From: Myxococcales bacterium
GTDB lineage: Bacteria > Myxococcota_A > UBA9160 > SZUA-336
NCBI GenBank assembly: GCA_013215565.1
Contig: JABSQV010000029.1
Coordinates: forward strand, 35,212 to 99,211
DNA length: 64,000 nucleotides
Reading direction: 5' to 3'
The translations under genes were made by a program, and so were the position numbers. Below the pieces are notes generated by a model that saw only the letters and a list, made by a program, of their open reading frames with translations, did no database searches and was not told where the DNA came from. Below are positions 1-8,781 of this stretch, piece by piece; positions within the stretch are counted from its first letter, which is position 1; each line of letters starts with the position of its first letter.

Positions 1-129
1 CAGGTAGCCCTGGAGCAGGCTCGAGTAGAGGATCATCACGAAGAGTGCGAAGGTCATGGCCGCGATCGTGACGAGCGTCCGGCGCCGGTTCCGCCAGACG
101 TTCCGCCAGGCCAGCTTGAACACGTCCAT
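1..129 (-). CDS. ABC transporter permease, N-terminal fragment (cut by window edge)
   Basis: Only the first 43 residues are in the window. The start reads MDVFKLAWRNVWRNRRRT, followed by a hydrophobic stretch (LVTIAAMTFALFVMILYSS). An amphipathic basic N-terminus leading into the first membrane helix is typical of FtsX/MacB/LolC-type permeases, which form the membrane part of ATP-driven exporters of lipoproteins, lipids or peptides. The ATG lies a few bases after a GGAAAG ribosome-binding site, and a TAGGAT hexamer about 45 bases further upstream could be a -10 box. The partner ATPase and the rest of the permease lie beyond the left edge, so the substrate cannot be judged. Confidence 0.75.
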   Translation of the reverse strand, partial: MDVFKLAWRNVWRNRRRTLVTIAAMTFALFVMILYSSLLQGYL

Positions 130-237
130 CCGAGCTTTCCTCTTCCATCGCACCGAACGCTGAATCCGAGCCGCATCCTATCTCAATGGGCCGCGCGCGC
201 GTGCCGGTCGCTGGGCGAGTCCGAGCTGAGGAGCAGG

Positions 238-822
238 ATGGGGTATTCTGGAATCCTGGTGAGACACGAGATCGGTCGCGCATTCGGAGCCGGTTCCCGT
301 CCGCTCCCGGCGAGCGGGCTGGTACGGGGCGCGCTCGCCGCGCTGCTCGGCCTGTTCTTGCTCGGAGCCGACGCGCAGCTTGAACGCTTCCCTGCTCGAC
401 TGATCGACATCGACGGGAGCCCGATCGACGTGTCCGCGCTCGCGAGCGAGCGACGCCTGATCGTGGTCACGCTCAAGGCCCCCTGGTGTCCCGTGTGTGC
501 GCGTCAACTCGCGCGTCTCGAAGGGCTGAGTGCGGCGCTCGAGAACTGTGGCGCGACCTTTCTGGTCCTCTCACCGGGGCCGGCCGATCGCATCCGCGCC
601 GTGCGCGAGGCGACCGGCTTCCAGGCGCGCTACGTAGAGGATCGCGACCTCGCGATTGCGCGTTCGCTCGGGCTCGAGCTCGCGCCGGACCAGATCGTAC
701 CGTCTCTGCTCGCGATCGATTCCGAGCGCGCCATCATCTGGCAGCAGCGAGGTCGAAGCGGAGTTTCCTACGGAGACGGAAGGCTCCAGCGTTACCTCGG
801 CTGTGAGACCGCCCGCACCTAG
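238..822 (+). CDS. Thioredoxin-like redoxin (AhpC/TSA-type), membrane-anchored or secreted
   Basis: A 194-residue protein with a hydrophobic segment at about residues 29-45 (signal peptide or anchor), then a thioredoxin fold. The active site is WCPVC (C84, C87), a CxxC redox pair in the usual place after the first beta strand. Family role: thiol-disulfide exchange or peroxide reduction, here probably in the periplasm. The ATG at 238 follows GAGGAG with close spacing. The N-terminus is longer and more basic than a normal signal peptide, so a later start is possible. The gene is divergent from the ABC permease and converges on the NTF2-like gene 36 bases away. Substrate unknown. Confidence 0.8.
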   Translation: MGYSGILVRHEIGRAFGAGSRPLPASGLVRGALAALLGLFLLGADAQLERFPARLIDIDGSPIDVSALASERRLIVVTLKAPWCPVCARQLARLEGLSAALENCGATFLVLSPGPADRIRAVREATGFQARYVEDRDLAIARSLGLELAPDQIVPSLLAIDSERAIIWQQRGRSGVSYGDGRLQRYLGCETART

Positions 823-858
823 GGCCTGGCAGCGGCCCGATCCCGAAGGACTCCGAGA

Positions 859-1401
859 CTACAGGCGGTGCAACTGCGAGAGCGGCGGGCTGCCGAAGTA
901 GATGTCTTCTCCGACGAGCCGGCCGTCCGCTCCCGCGGGCCAGAGCGTGAGGATCTGCATTTCCGACAGGTAGTTCGCGGCCGGGTCCACGGCTTCGCTC
1001 TCGACCGTTTCGATCTGCGAGGCGACGAGTGCGCTGCCGGGCACGACCTGTCGAAGCTGTCCTTCTGTGACGACGGCTCCCTCGTCAACCACGACGCGGT
1101 GCATTTCAAACTCGAAGCGGTTCCCGCCGCTGGCCAACATCTGCTTGTAGAAGGCTTCGACGGCCGCGCGTCCCTTCGGTCCCGCGTCCGGGCCCATCCC
1201 GAAGAAGTGGTACTGCGGTTCGTCGATGAGCGTCGCCATCAGGCTCTCGAGGTCGCCGAGGATCTCGCTGCGCACGTGGTCACGGACCCACTCGAGCAGT
1301 TGCCGCCGGCGCGGATCGCTCTCCTGCTCGAGGCGTGCCTCGAGGACGCGCCAGGATCGCTCCGGATCGAAGTCCCTCGGGCTCGACTCAGGCTGGCTCA
1401 C
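859..1401 (-). CDS. NTF2-like / SnoaL-fold protein
   Basis: 180 residues. After an Arg/Glu-rich helical N-terminus the sequence follows the SnoaL/NTF2-like alpha+beta pattern: long helix, IDEPQYHFFGMGPDAG, then GRAAVEAFYKQML, then beta strands ending in EDIYFG. This fold serves as small isomerases/dehydratases (for example ketosteroid isomerase) or ligand-binding proteins. It is the last gene of the minus-strand catabolic run, 13 bases after the acyl-CoA dehydrogenase stop codon, so it is probably co-transcribed and may act on the same CoA ester. No diagnostic catalytic residue is obvious, so the reaction is not assigned. Confidence 0.75.
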   Translation of the reverse strand: MSQPESSPRDFDPERSWRVLEARLEQESDPRRRQLLEWVRDHVRSEILGDLESLMATLIDEPQYHFFGMGPDAGPKGRAAVEAFYKQMLASGGNRFEFEMHRVVVDEGAVVTEGQLRQVVPGSALVASQIETVESEAVDPAANYLSEMQILTLWPAGADGRLVGEDIYFGSPPLSQLHRL

Positions 1402-1414
1402 CGAAACTTTTCCC

Positions 1415-2542
1415 TCAGTCCTTCGGCAGGCCGAGGATGCGCTCCCCGATGATGTTGCGCTGGATGTTGGGCGTCCCGCCTCCGATCACGGTCCCGTGAA
1501 AGCTGAGGGCCGCGTTCTGCCAGGGACCTTCGAGTTGACTCGCGCTTCCCAGGACCTCGAGCGAGAGTTCGGCCATGCGGATTTCGAGGGCGCCGCGCAA
1601 CAGCTTGTTGATGGAGGTTTCGCTCGAGGGCGGATCGCCCTTGAGTTGCCGGCTGAGGTTGCGCATACCGTTCAGGCGCATGGCCTCGATTCGGGTGTCG
1701 AACGCGGCCAGTTCGCGGCGCACGCTCGTGTCCTCGAGCGCGGGCCGCCCGGCCTTCCGGGAATTCCGGGCGAGTTCGATCAGCGAGTCGAGTTTGCGTG
1801 TCATCTCGGTGGATTCCGAGATTCCCGAGCGTTCGTTGGCGAGCGCTCCCATCACGACGCGCCAGCCCTCGCCTTCCTTTCCGAGCCGATTCTCGACCGG
1901 TACCCGCACGTCGGTGAAGAAGACCTCGTTGAACCCAGGCCGGCCCGAGAGGTTGTCGATCGGGTGGATCTCGATTCCCGGAGTGTCCATGGGGATCAAC
2001 AGACACGTGATCCCGCCGTAGCGCGAACTCGATTCCGTACGAACCAGGTTGAAGATCCACTTCGCCTGCTTTGCGGCCGAGGTCCAGATCTTCTGTCCGT
2101 TGACCACGTACTCGTCTCCATCCCGGACCGCGCGCGTCTTGAGCGAGGCCAGATCGCTGCCGGAGTCCGGCTCCGAGTAGCCCGTGCACCAGAGCGAGCT
2201 GCTGTCGAGGATGTCGGACAGGAAGCGCTTCTTCTGCGCTTCGCTCCCGTGCCGAATCAGCGCGGGCCCGACCCATGCGAGCCCCATGAAGTCGCTGCCG
2301 AGCGGCGGGGCTCTGCGCAGCGACATCTCCTCCTTGAGGATGTACTGCTCGATCAGGCTACCCCCGCCGCCGCCTTCTTCCTTCGGCCAGGCGAAGCCGA
2401 CCCAACGCTTCGCACGCAGCTTTGCGTTCCACTCCCGCAGGAACTCGGGCGTCGTCGGAACTGGATCGGGCAGGTTCTCTTCCAGAAAACCTCGCACCTC
2501 CTGGCGGAATGCTTCTTCTTCGGTCGAAAAACTGAAATCCAT
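1415..2542 (-). CDS. Acyl-CoA dehydrogenase, catalytic-subunit type (ChsE2/FadE29-like)
   Basis: 375 residues, a full-length acyl-CoA dehydrogenase: N-terminal helical domain, the middle beta-domain flavin motif GYSEPDSGSD (121-130) and VVNGQKIWTS, and a C-terminal helical domain ending GGGTPNIQRNIIGERILGLP. A Glu (E237, in ANERSG) sits where isovaleryl-CoA-dehydrogenase-like enzymes carry the catalytic base. The frame stays open far upstream, but the true ATG at 2542 overlaps the TGA of the other dehydrogenase gene by one base (TGATG). That coupling suggests an alpha2beta2 heterotetramer as in mycobacterial ChsE1-ChsE2, which dehydrogenates the three-carbon steroid side-chain CoA. The E237 assignment is by position only. 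Substrate is inferred from the operon. Confidence 0.9.
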   Translation of the reverse strand: MDFSFSTEEEAFRQEVRGFLEENLPDPVPTTPEFLREWNAKLRAKRWVGFAWPKEEGGGGGSLIEQYILKEEMSLRRAPPLGSDFMGLAWVGPALIRHGSEAQKKRFLSDILDSSSLWCTGYSEPDSGSDLASLKTRAVRDGDEYVVNGQKIWTSAAKQAKWIFNLVRTESSSRYGGITCLLIPMDTPGIEIHPIDNLSGRPGFNEVFFTDVRVPVENRLGKEGEGWRVVMGALANERSGISESTEMTRKLDSLIELARNSRKAGRPALEDTSVRRELAAFDTRIEAMRLNGMRNLSRQLKGDPPSSETSINKLLRGALEIRMAELSLEVLGSASQLEGPWQNAALSFHGTVIGGGTPNIQRNIIGERILGLPKD

Positions 2543-3669
2543 CAGAGGCCCCTCGCTCGTGCGACGCGGTCGTAGTGGTAGTCGGCGTCGCCGTACATCG
2601 AGCGCGCCCATTTCGAGCGCTTGAGATAGAGCTGAATGTCGTACTCGAGCGTGTAACCCACGCCGCCGTGGAGCTGAATGCCGTCGATTCCGATCCGGGT
2701 GAAGGCATCGGCCGCGTAGGCCTTGGCCCGCGAGATCGCGGCTGGAGCGACTTCGGGGTCTTCGTCGATCGCCCAGGCTGCGTAGTAGAGCAGCGACTTG
2801 AGCGACTCGACCTCGACGTACATTTCGGCCAGTGGGTGCTTGACGCCCTGGAAGTGTCCGATCGGATGACCGAACTGCTCGCGCTGCTTCGCGAACTCCA
2901 CCGTGATCCGGAGCGCAGCCTCGGCGGCGCCGATGACTTCGGCGCAGAGGGCCAGCGCACCGCGATCGAGCACTCGCGAGAGGCCGAGAGAGGCCCCCGC
3001 GGGCGGACCCAGCAGCGCGTCGGGGCCGACCGGGACTTCGTCGAGCTGCAGCGTGCCTGTGCGCTTGGTCCGGTCGATCGAGGGCAGCGGCCGGCCCGAG
3101 GCCCCGTCTGCATCCCGCTCCACAACCGCGATCGCAATCGCGTCCTCCGGGTCTCCGACCCGGAACGGCACCAGCCACAGGTCGGCCTGCTCCACGTCGG
3201 CCACCAGGCGCTTCTCTCCCGAGAGCAGGAACGCGTCGCCTCTGGGTCGGCCGCGGAGCTGGATGCCCGCGGGTCCCAACACGTCGTTGTCCTCGAGGAA
3301 TGCGATCGTACCGATCCGCGAGCCGTCCGCGAGTCCGGGGAGCCAGCGACCCTTCTGGTCCTCGCTTCCGAGATCCGCGATGGCCGATCCCGCGAGTGTG
3401 GTCGAAATCAGGGGCGACGGAAACAGGCTCCGGCCGGTCTCCTCCAGCAGCACCACCGCGTCTACCCAGGTCAGTTCCGCACCGCCGTAAGCCTCGGGCA
3501 GCATCAGGCCGAGCCAACCGAGCTCGGCGAGCTGCTTCCATTGCTCGCGCGAGTACCCGTCGGAACTCTGCGCGAGCCGCCGGACTTCCTCCATCGGGCA
3601 CTGCTCGTCCAGAAACTTCCGGATCTCGCGACGCAGCAGCTCCTGCTCTTCTTCGAATCCGAAGTTCAT
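2542..3669 (-). CDS. Acyl-CoA dehydrogenase, partner-subunit type (ChsE1/FadE28-like)
   Basis: 375 residues with the acyl-CoA dehydrogenase layout and the strong C-terminal motif QLHGGVGYTLEYDIQLYLKR. At the helix position where its neighbour has Glu, this protein reads VLDRGALALCAE, with Asp instead of Glu, so it may lack the catalytic base. That is what is expected of the non-catalytic half of a heteromeric FadE pair. It precedes and is translationally coupled to the catalytic-type gene (one-base overlap). Upstream it is separated by about 30 bases from the CoA-transferase gene. An independent homomeric enzyme with another base cannot be excluded. Confidence 0.88.
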   Translation of the reverse strand: MNFGFEEEQELLRREIRKFLDEQCPMEEVRRLAQSSDGYSREQWKQLAELGWLGLMLPEAYGGAELTWVDAVVLLEETGRSLFPSPLISTTLAGSAIADLGSEDQKGRWLPGLADGSRIGTIAFLEDNDVLGPAGIQLRGRPRGDAFLLSGEKRLVADVEQADLWLVPFRVGDPEDAIAIAVVERDADGASGRPLPSIDRTKRTGTLQLDEVPVGPDALLGPPAGASLGLSRVLDRGALALCAEVIGAAEAALRITVEFAKQREQFGHPIGHFQGVKHPLAEMYVEVESLKSLLYYAAWAIDEDPEVAPAAISRAKAYAADAFTRIGIDGIQLHGGVGYTLEYDIQLYLKRSKWARSMYGDADYHYDRVARARGL

Positions 3670-3700
3670 TCGCGGCTTCTCCCCGGCGCCATCCTACAAG

Positions 3701-6145
3701 CTATCCGGAGCCCCCGGGGTTCCAGCGCTCCCCGATCACGCCGTCTGCGCGGAGCTGCTCGATCTCCGCCGCCTCGAGGCCGAGTTCGCGGCCCAGGATC
3801 TCTTCGTTGTGCTGTCCGAGGGTCGGGGTCGGCCCCGGGTAGACCGGGCCCTCGCTGAACGAGAAGCGCATCGGCCAGACGGGGTAACGGCGATCGCCCG
3901 AGAGCGGGTGCGTGAGGCGCTGGTAGTAGTCGCGTGCGGCGAGTTGTGGCTCGTCGTACATACGCGCATTCACGAGAAGTTCGGCGGCCGGGATCTCCCG
4001 CTCGAGCAGAAGTTCGGCGACTTCGCGCGCTGCCCGCTCGCGTGTCCAGGCAGCGATCCCCTCGTCGATCTCGTCGTGCCGCTTGCGGCGTCCCGCGGCA
4101 GTTCCGAAGTCGGGATCCTGGCTCCAGCCGGGCTTCCCGAGCAGCTCGACCAGGCGTTCCCAGTCAGCGCTATCGCGGACCGAGATGGCCACGAACTCCC
4201 CATCGCGACCGGCGTAGACGCCTTCGGGGGCGAAGCGCTCGCTGCGGTTTCCTTCGCGACCCTGGACCCGGCCGTTCAGCGAATAGTCGATGACCGGTTC
4301 GGGACAGATGCAGAGCGCGGTTTCGAACTGGGCGACCTCGATGAGTTGGCCTTCGCCGGTGCGGCGACGGTGCGCGAGCGCGGCCTGGAGTGCGACCCCG
4401 GCGTGCATGCCGATCGCGCAGTCGAGGAACGCGCCCGAGTTCCGCGGCTCCCCGGAGGGGGTTCCCGTGAGCCACGAGATTCCGGCCGCCTGTGCGATCG
4501 CGAGCGCCCAGCCGACGTAGTCGCGCCAGGGACCTTCGAGGCCGTAGGCGGGCATTCGCAGCATGACGATGTCGGCCCGCAATTCGCGCACGTTTGCGTA
4601 GTCGAAGCCGAAGCGCTCCATCACGCGGGGTGCGAAATTCTCGATCAACACATCGGCCCCGGAGATCAGGCGCCGGAGCAGATCGCGCCCCTGCTCCCCG
4701 GTCAGATCGAGCGTGAGATTCCGCTTTCCGAGGTTGGTCGCCTGGAACAGCACGCCGCGTTCGTACCAGCGGTCACTCAAGGTGTCGGAGACGCCCACGA
4801 AGCGAAAGCCGTCGGGGCGTCCGGTCGATTCGACCTTGATCACGTCGGCGCCGAGCGAAGCCAGGTACATGCCGAGGTAGGGCCCGGCCCAAAAGGTCCC
4901 GAGATCGAGTACGCGCAGGCCCCGGAAGGGAAGCGCGGGATCCGCGGACGCGTCCGGGGTTGCGAGGGGATCCCCGGTGCGTTCGTACCAGCGCGGCACC
5001 ACGGAGGCTTCGCCGAGGCGCGGAGCCGGGCCGCGCGAGACTGCAGGCGTCCTGGAGAGCCGGTACGGGACGCCGGGCTGCAGAAGTTCCTCGGGCGGGC
5101 CTTCGCTCTGCGCAAATCGCGCGTCGCGCACGAAGAACGCGCGGGCTTGTGCCTGTACGCAGGTCGCAAGCCGGTCGCCGCTCTGCACGATCGCGGCCGG
5201 GATCCGCGCGGCCTGGGCGGCCGCCAGAATCTCGTCCGCCGGGTGTGCATCCAGGTAGGGCCGAATCGCCTTCGTGAAGGCCTCGAAGCCCGCCGCAGTA
5301 CGGGTGACGTCGGTGCGGCGATCTGCGAATTCGGGCACACCCACGAGTTCGCACGCAGTTTGCCAATGCGCTTGCGTGAGCACGTTGATGCCGATGAAGC
5401 CGTCCTTGCAGGCCAGGATCCCGAACGGCGCACGCCCGCTGCCCTCCGAGCGAATGCCCGCTTGCGTGAGTGCCTCGTGCATCAGCATCGGGTATGGGAG
5501 CGTGCCCACCAGGCACTCGAGCATCGAGAGGTCGACCGAGACCGCCTCTCGCCCGAGCCGAGCTGCCTGCGCGGCCGTGATCGCAGAGCAGGCCGCGAAG
5601 GTACCGGCCAGGTACTCGGGGATCCGACCTCCTACCCGCACCGGTTCCTGTCCGACCGCGTTGTAGAGCCCGACCCAGGCTCCGGCCGCCTGCAGCGTGA
5701 GGTCCGTGACCTCGCGATCGCGGTAGGGGCCCGTCTGTCCGAACGGCGAGATTCGGACCAGCGCAATCTCGGAATTCGCGGCGCGCAGGGACGCAAAGTC
5801 GAGGCCGCGCGCTTCGAGCGTTCCAGGTCTCAGGTTTTCGACCAGCAGGTCGGCCCCTGTCGTCAGTTCCAGTATGCGGCCCACGTCCGCGGAGCTTGCG
5901 AGGTCGAGCGCGACGCTGCGCTTTCCGGCGTTGAGATAGGCGAATAGCCCGGAGGCTTCGGGATCGGGTCGGTCGTCCGGGAACGGACCCCATGCGCGAA
6001 GCTCGTCGCCCTGCCCGGACGACTCCACCTTGATCACGTCGGCGCCGAGATCCGCCAGTAGCTTGGTGCAGTAAGGGGCCGCGATCTCCCCGCCCAATTC
6101 CAGGACGCGCAGCCCGTCCAGCGCTCCGGGCCCGGGCTCAGGCAC
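3701..6145 (-). CDS. Tandem (fused) CaiB/BaiF family CoA-transferase
   Basis: 814 residues, about twice the usual ~400 of a family III CoA-transferase. Two complete family copies are visible: residues ~10-395 begin GLRVLELGGEIAAPYC and LGADVIKVES; residues ~409-810 begin GLRVLDLGTFWAGPY and again LGADVIKVES. The nucleophilic Asp of the family is present in copy 2 (D575, in FLDCAIGMHAG), but copy 1 has Glu at that place (E177, in IPEYLAGT). Family role: move CoA from a donor such as succinyl-CoA to a carboxylic acid, here probably the acid the operon degrades. The start overlaps the thiolase stop by 8 bases, so translation is probably coupled. Natural copies of this gene are interlocked dimers, so a fusion could fix a pseudo-heterodimer. 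Confidence 0.9.
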   Translation of the reverse strand: MPEPGPGALDGLRVLELGGEIAAPYCTKLLADLGADVIKVESSGQGDELRAWGPFPDDRPDPEASGLFAYLNAGKRSVALDLASSADVGRILELTTGADLLVENLRPGTLEARGLDFASLRAANSEIALVRISPFGQTGPYRDREVTDLTLQAAGAWVGLYNAVGQEPVRVGGRIPEYLAGTFAACSAITAAQAARLGREAVSVDLSMLECLVGTLPYPMLMHEALTQAGIRSEGSGRAPFGILACKDGFIGINVLTQAHWQTACELVGVPEFADRRTDVTRTAAGFEAFTKAIRPYLDAHPADEILAAAQAARIPAAIVQSGDRLATCVQAQARAFFVRDARFAQSEGPPEELLQPGVPYRLSRTPAVSRGPAPRLGEASVVPRWYERTGDPLATPDASADPALPFRGLRVLDLGTFWAGPYLGMYLASLGADVIKVESTGRPDGFRFVGVSDTLSDRWYERGVLFQATNLGKRNLTLDLTGEQGRDLLRRLISGADVLIENFAPRVMERFGFDYANVRELRADIVMLRMPAYGLEGPWRDYVGWALAIAQAAGISWLTGTPSGEPRNSGAFLDCAIGMHAGVALQAALAHRRRTGEGQLIEVAQFETALCICPEPVIDYSLNGRVQGREGNRSERFAPEGVYAGRDGEFVAISVRDSADWERLVELLGKPGWSQDPDFGTAAGRRKRHDEIDEGIAAWTRERAAREVAELLLEREIPAAELLVNARMYDEPQLAARDYYQRLTHPLSGDRRYPVWPMRFSFSEGPVYPGPTPTLGQHNEEILGRELGLEAAEIEQLRADGVIGERWNPGGSG

Positions 6146-7310
6146 GGCCCAGAATCAGGCCGCTCGTCGGCACACCCGTTCCGGCCGTGACGAGCACGTT
6201 TTCGACGGCGTCGACCTGGTTGACGGCGCTGCCCCGGACCTGCCGGACGCCCTCGGCGATGCCGTTCATGCCGTGGATGTAGGCCTCGCCGAGCTGGCCG
6301 CCGTGGGTGTTGAGAGGAAGCTCTCCGTCGAGTTCGATACGGCCGTCGGCGATGAAGTGGCGAGCTTCGCCGCGCTTGCAAAACCCGAGTTCTTCGAGCT
6401 GGGTCAGCACGAAAGGTGTGAAGTGGTCGTAGATCACGGCCGTGCGGATGTCGTCCGGCCGCAGTCCCGACATCTCCCAGAGTTGGTCCCCGACCAGGCC
6501 CATCTCGTCCAGGCCTGAGATGTCGTCGCGGTAGTAGCTGGTCATCATTTCCTGCTCGAAACTCGAGCCCTGCGCACTGGCGCGGATGATCGCCGGCGGC
6601 TGCCGCAAGTCCCGCGCGCGCTCGCTACTCGTGACCAGGAGTGCGACGGCCCCGTCGCTCTCCTGGCAGCAGTCGAGCAGGTGTAATGGCTCGACGATCC
6701 AGCGGGACTTCTGGTGATCCTCGAGGGAGATGGGCCTATCGTAAAACCACGCCTTCGGATTCGTGGCCGCGTGTCGGCGGTCTGCGACCGCGACCCGCCC
6801 GAAGTCTTCGCTGGTCGCGCCGTACTCGTGCATGTAGCGGCGAGCGAACATGGCCACCCAGGCGGCGGGCGTGACCAGGCCGAACGGTGCATACCAGTCG
6901 GTCGGAAGCGCGGCCGGGATATCGGGTGTACGGCCCTGGCGTCCGGCGCCGAAGCGGCGGCCCGAGCGTTCGTTGAAGCCGCGGTAGCAGATCACGGCCT
7001 TCGAGACACCCGTTGCGACTGCCATGGCCGCCTGCTGTACCGTGCCGCAGGCGGCACCGCCGCCGAAATGGACGCGGCTGAAGTGCGTGAGCTTCGGGAT
7101 TCCGAGCCCACGCGCCACCGCGATCTCTTCGCTCGACTCCATCGTGAAGGTCACCATGCCGTCGACGTCCGCCGGCTCGAGGCCAGCGTCGTCGATCGCC
7201 GCCTTCGCGGCTTCGAGCGCGAGTTGGAGTTCGCTCCGGCCCGAAGCCTTGGAGAATTCCGTGGCCCCGATGCCAACGATGGCCGCGCGCTCCGAGAGCG
7301 AGTTGCTCAT
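6138..7310 (-). CDS. Lipid-transfer-protein-type thiolase / aldolase (Ltp2-like)
   Basis: 390 residues of thiolase-superfamily sequence in the SCP-x/lipid-transfer subgroup: N-terminal IVGIGATEFSKASG, the nucleophile-loop region HFGGGAACGTVQQAAMAVA (C88), and NTHGGQLGEAYIHGMNG near the C-terminus. Members near DUF35 and MaoC genes, such as Ltp2 of mycobacteria, are retro-aldolases that release propanoyl-CoA from the hydrated steroid side chain rather than true thiolases, and they need a DUF35 partner. Such a DUF35 gene lies two genes upstream. The start overlaps the stop of the hydratase gene by 4 bases. I infer an aldolase role from context; a classical thiolase reaction is the alternative. 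Confidence 0.85.
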   Translation of the reverse strand: MSNSLSERAAIVGIGATEFSKASGRSELQLALEAAKAAIDDAGLEPADVDGMVTFTMESSEEIAVARGLGIPKLTHFSRVHFGGGAACGTVQQAAMAVATGVSKAVICYRGFNERSGRRFGAGRQGRTPDIPAALPTDWYAPFGLVTPAAWVAMFARRYMHEYGATSEDFGRVAVADRRHAATNPKAWFYDRPISLEDHQKSRWIVEPLHLLDCCQESDGAVALLVTSSERARDLRQPPAIIRASAQGSSFEQEMMTSYYRDDISGLDEMGLVGDQLWEMSGLRPDDIRTAVIYDHFTPFVLTQLEELGFCKRGEARHFIADGRIELDGELPLNTHGGQLGEAYIHGMNGIAEGVRQVRGSAVNQVDAVENVLVTAGTGVPTSGLILGRA

Positions 7311-7750
7311 CTCGCGTTCTGCAACGGAAGGCTCAGCCGAACTGTGCCCTTCACGTGGTCCCCGAGCGCGTTCTCGCCGCGGATCGAGACCACGATGCGG
7401 CCCCGGTCTCCGGCGACCTGCTTGCTCTCGACCACGCCCGTCATGCGCATCGAGTCATACGGGTAGTTCGGTACACCGAGTCGGATCGCCACGTGCTCGA
7501 GCAGCGCCTCGGGCCCGGTCCAATCGGTCACGAAGCGGCCGACGAGGCCGTTCGTGGACAGGATGTTCATGAAGATGTCCTTCGAGCCCTTCTTCTGTGC
7601 CAGGTCGCGGTCGTGGTGCACGTCCTGGTAGTCGCGCGACGCGATCGCGGTAGAGATGATCCGCGTTGGCGTGAGCTCGATCACGAGTTCCGGCAATTGC
7701 TCTCCCAGCCTGACCTCTTCGAAGCTGCGCGTCGGTCGCAGTGCCGTCAT
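7307..7750 (-). CDS. MaoC-like (hot-dog) enoyl-CoA hydratase, catalytic half (ChsH1-like)
   Basis: 147 residues, a single hot-dog domain. The hydratase motif reads RDYQDVHHD, giving D40 and H45 with the D-x4-H spacing of R-specific enoyl-CoA hydratases (DFNPVH). This matches the small ChsH1-type subunit that carries the catalytic pair in mycobacterial ChsH1-ChsH2. The longer open frame upstream is rejected because ATG at 7750 overlaps the stop of the DUF35 gene by 4 bases (ATGA), typical of this operon. Expected role: hydration of the enoyl-CoA made by the two dehydrogenases, before aldol cleavage. Confidence 0.88.
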   Translation of the reverse strand: MTALRPTRSFEEVRLGEQLPELVIELTPTRIISTAIASRDYQDVHHDRDLAQKKGSKDIFMNILSTNGLVGRFVTDWTGPEALLEHVAIRLGVPNYPYDSMRMTGVVESKQVAGDRGRIVVSIRGENALGDHVKGTVRLSLPLQNAR

Positions 7751-8193
7751 GCCTCTGCCTCCGTAGCCTCCGTAGCCTCCGAGTCCCGGGCGCCGGCCGC
7801 CGGCCGCCAAGCCGGGAGCGTCCAGCTGTCGTCGATGCGCACGAACTCGACCTCGACGGGCATGCCGACGTACAGCGCCGTCGGGTCGCCGCTCACGTTG
7901 CCCACGATCCGCGTGCCTTCGGGGAGTTCGATCAACGCCACCGCGAACGGCGCCTCGAAGCCGTAGACGGGCGGATGGTGGTGCACCACGTAGCTGTAGA
8001 TCTCGCCCTGCCCGGAAGCCACGATCGAGTCCCAGTCGAGCGAGGTGCAGGCCGGACACATTGGCCGCGGGGGGTGGCGCAGGCGTTTGCAGCCGGCGCA
8101 GCGTTGGATCCGGAGTTCGTGCTTCTCGACGCCCTCCCAGAAGAAGCTCGAGTCCAGATTCATCGTCGGGCGCGGAGGTCGGGCCATCGTCAA
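7747..8193 (-). CDS. DUF35 Zn-ribbon / OB-fold protein
   Basis: 148 residues. A rubredoxin-like zinc ribbon with four Cys (C32, C35, C46, C49: CAGC...CPAC) is followed by an OB-fold beta region (GQGEIYSYVVHHHPP... IVGNVSG). DUF35 proteins bind thiolase-like enzymes and are needed for their activity or CoA binding. In mycobacterial ChsH2 this domain is fused to the C-terminus of a MaoC domain; here it is a separate gene directly after that MaoC gene, overlapping by 4 bases. The C-terminal tail repeats ATE/AE (DSEATEATEAEA). ATG at 8193 is used; a second ATG two codons later is possible. Confidence 0.88.
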   Translation of the reverse strand: MTMARPPRPTMNLDSSFFWEGVEKHELRIQRCAGCKRLRHPPRPMCPACTSLDWDSIVASGQGEIYSYVVHHHPPVYGFEAPFAVALIELPEGTRIVGNVSGDPTALYVGMPVEVEFVRIDDSWTLPAWRPAAGARDSEATEATEAEA

Positions 8194-8750
8194 CTCCCGG
8201 AGACTTTGCGCGGTTTGAACCAGAGGATGCGAAAGCGCATCTCGGCCACGATTTCGCCGGTCTGGTCGCGGTAGCTGGTCTTGGTCGTGACGAAATAGCC
8301 GTCCCCGAGCGCGGTGCGCTTCTCGCCCGAAACCGACTCGAGTTCGCTCTCGGTCGTCACGAGGTCGCCGGGCCGCAGATAGCGCTTGTACTCCTGCTCG
8401 CAGTCCGTGGCCACCACCGAGGTGTAGCCCGCCCGGTGCAGCAGCGAGGTCGGGCCCGCGTTGCGGGCCACGGGCGTTGCCGCCGTGGGCGGCCTGCGCT
8501 CCAGACCGCGCATGCTCCAGGCCTGGAGCATCGTGGGCGGCGCCACGATTCCCGCGTGGATGGACGCGCTGGCTGCGACTGGGTCGGTATAGACCGGGTT
8601 CATGTCCTCGATCGCATCACACCAGTGGCGGATCATCGGAAGGTTGACGGGATCGCGCGCGGGCGGCCCGAGCGTCGGCCGGCTCTCGGAGACGAGCTGC
8701 TGAAGCGCTTCGTCGAGCGTCTGCTGGTCGCGGGTCACGGGGCTGGCCAT
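8190..8750 (-). CDS. MaoC-like (FAS1-type) dehydratase, non-catalytic half (ChsH2 N-domain-like)
   Basis: 186 residues of hot-dog sequence (MIRHWCDAIEDMNPVYTD, then GIVAPPTMLQAWSM, then YLRPGDLVTTESELESVSGEKRTALG). At the catalytic motif it reads DMNPVY (D49-Y54), so the His of active hydratases is replaced by Tyr. In the mycobacterial ChsH1-ChsH2 hydratase the ChsH2 MaoC domain likewise lacks the catalytic pair and shapes the substrate pocket. With the DUF35 gene downstream it corresponds to ChsH2 split in two. The start lies 31 bases after the FKBP stop codon. Biological partnership with the 147-residue subunit is inferred. Confidence 0.85.
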   Translation of the reverse strand: MASPVTRDQQTLDEALQQLVSESRPTLGPPARDPVNLPMIRHWCDAIEDMNPVYTDPVAASASIHAGIVAPPTMLQAWSMRGLERRPPTAATPVARNAGPTSLLHRAGYTSVVATDCEQEYKRYLRPGDLVTTESELESVSGEKRTALGDGYFVTTKTSYRDQTGEIVAEMRFRILWFKPRKVSGS

Positions 8751-8781
8751 GTTACCCCAGGTCTCGGGTGGCGCGGAGCGC

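Noticed and set aside
822..838. GGGCC-N7-GGCCC as terminator between the redoxin and NTF2-like genes
   Set aside because: Only a 5-bp stem with a seven-base loop and no T run; too weak in a GC-rich genome.
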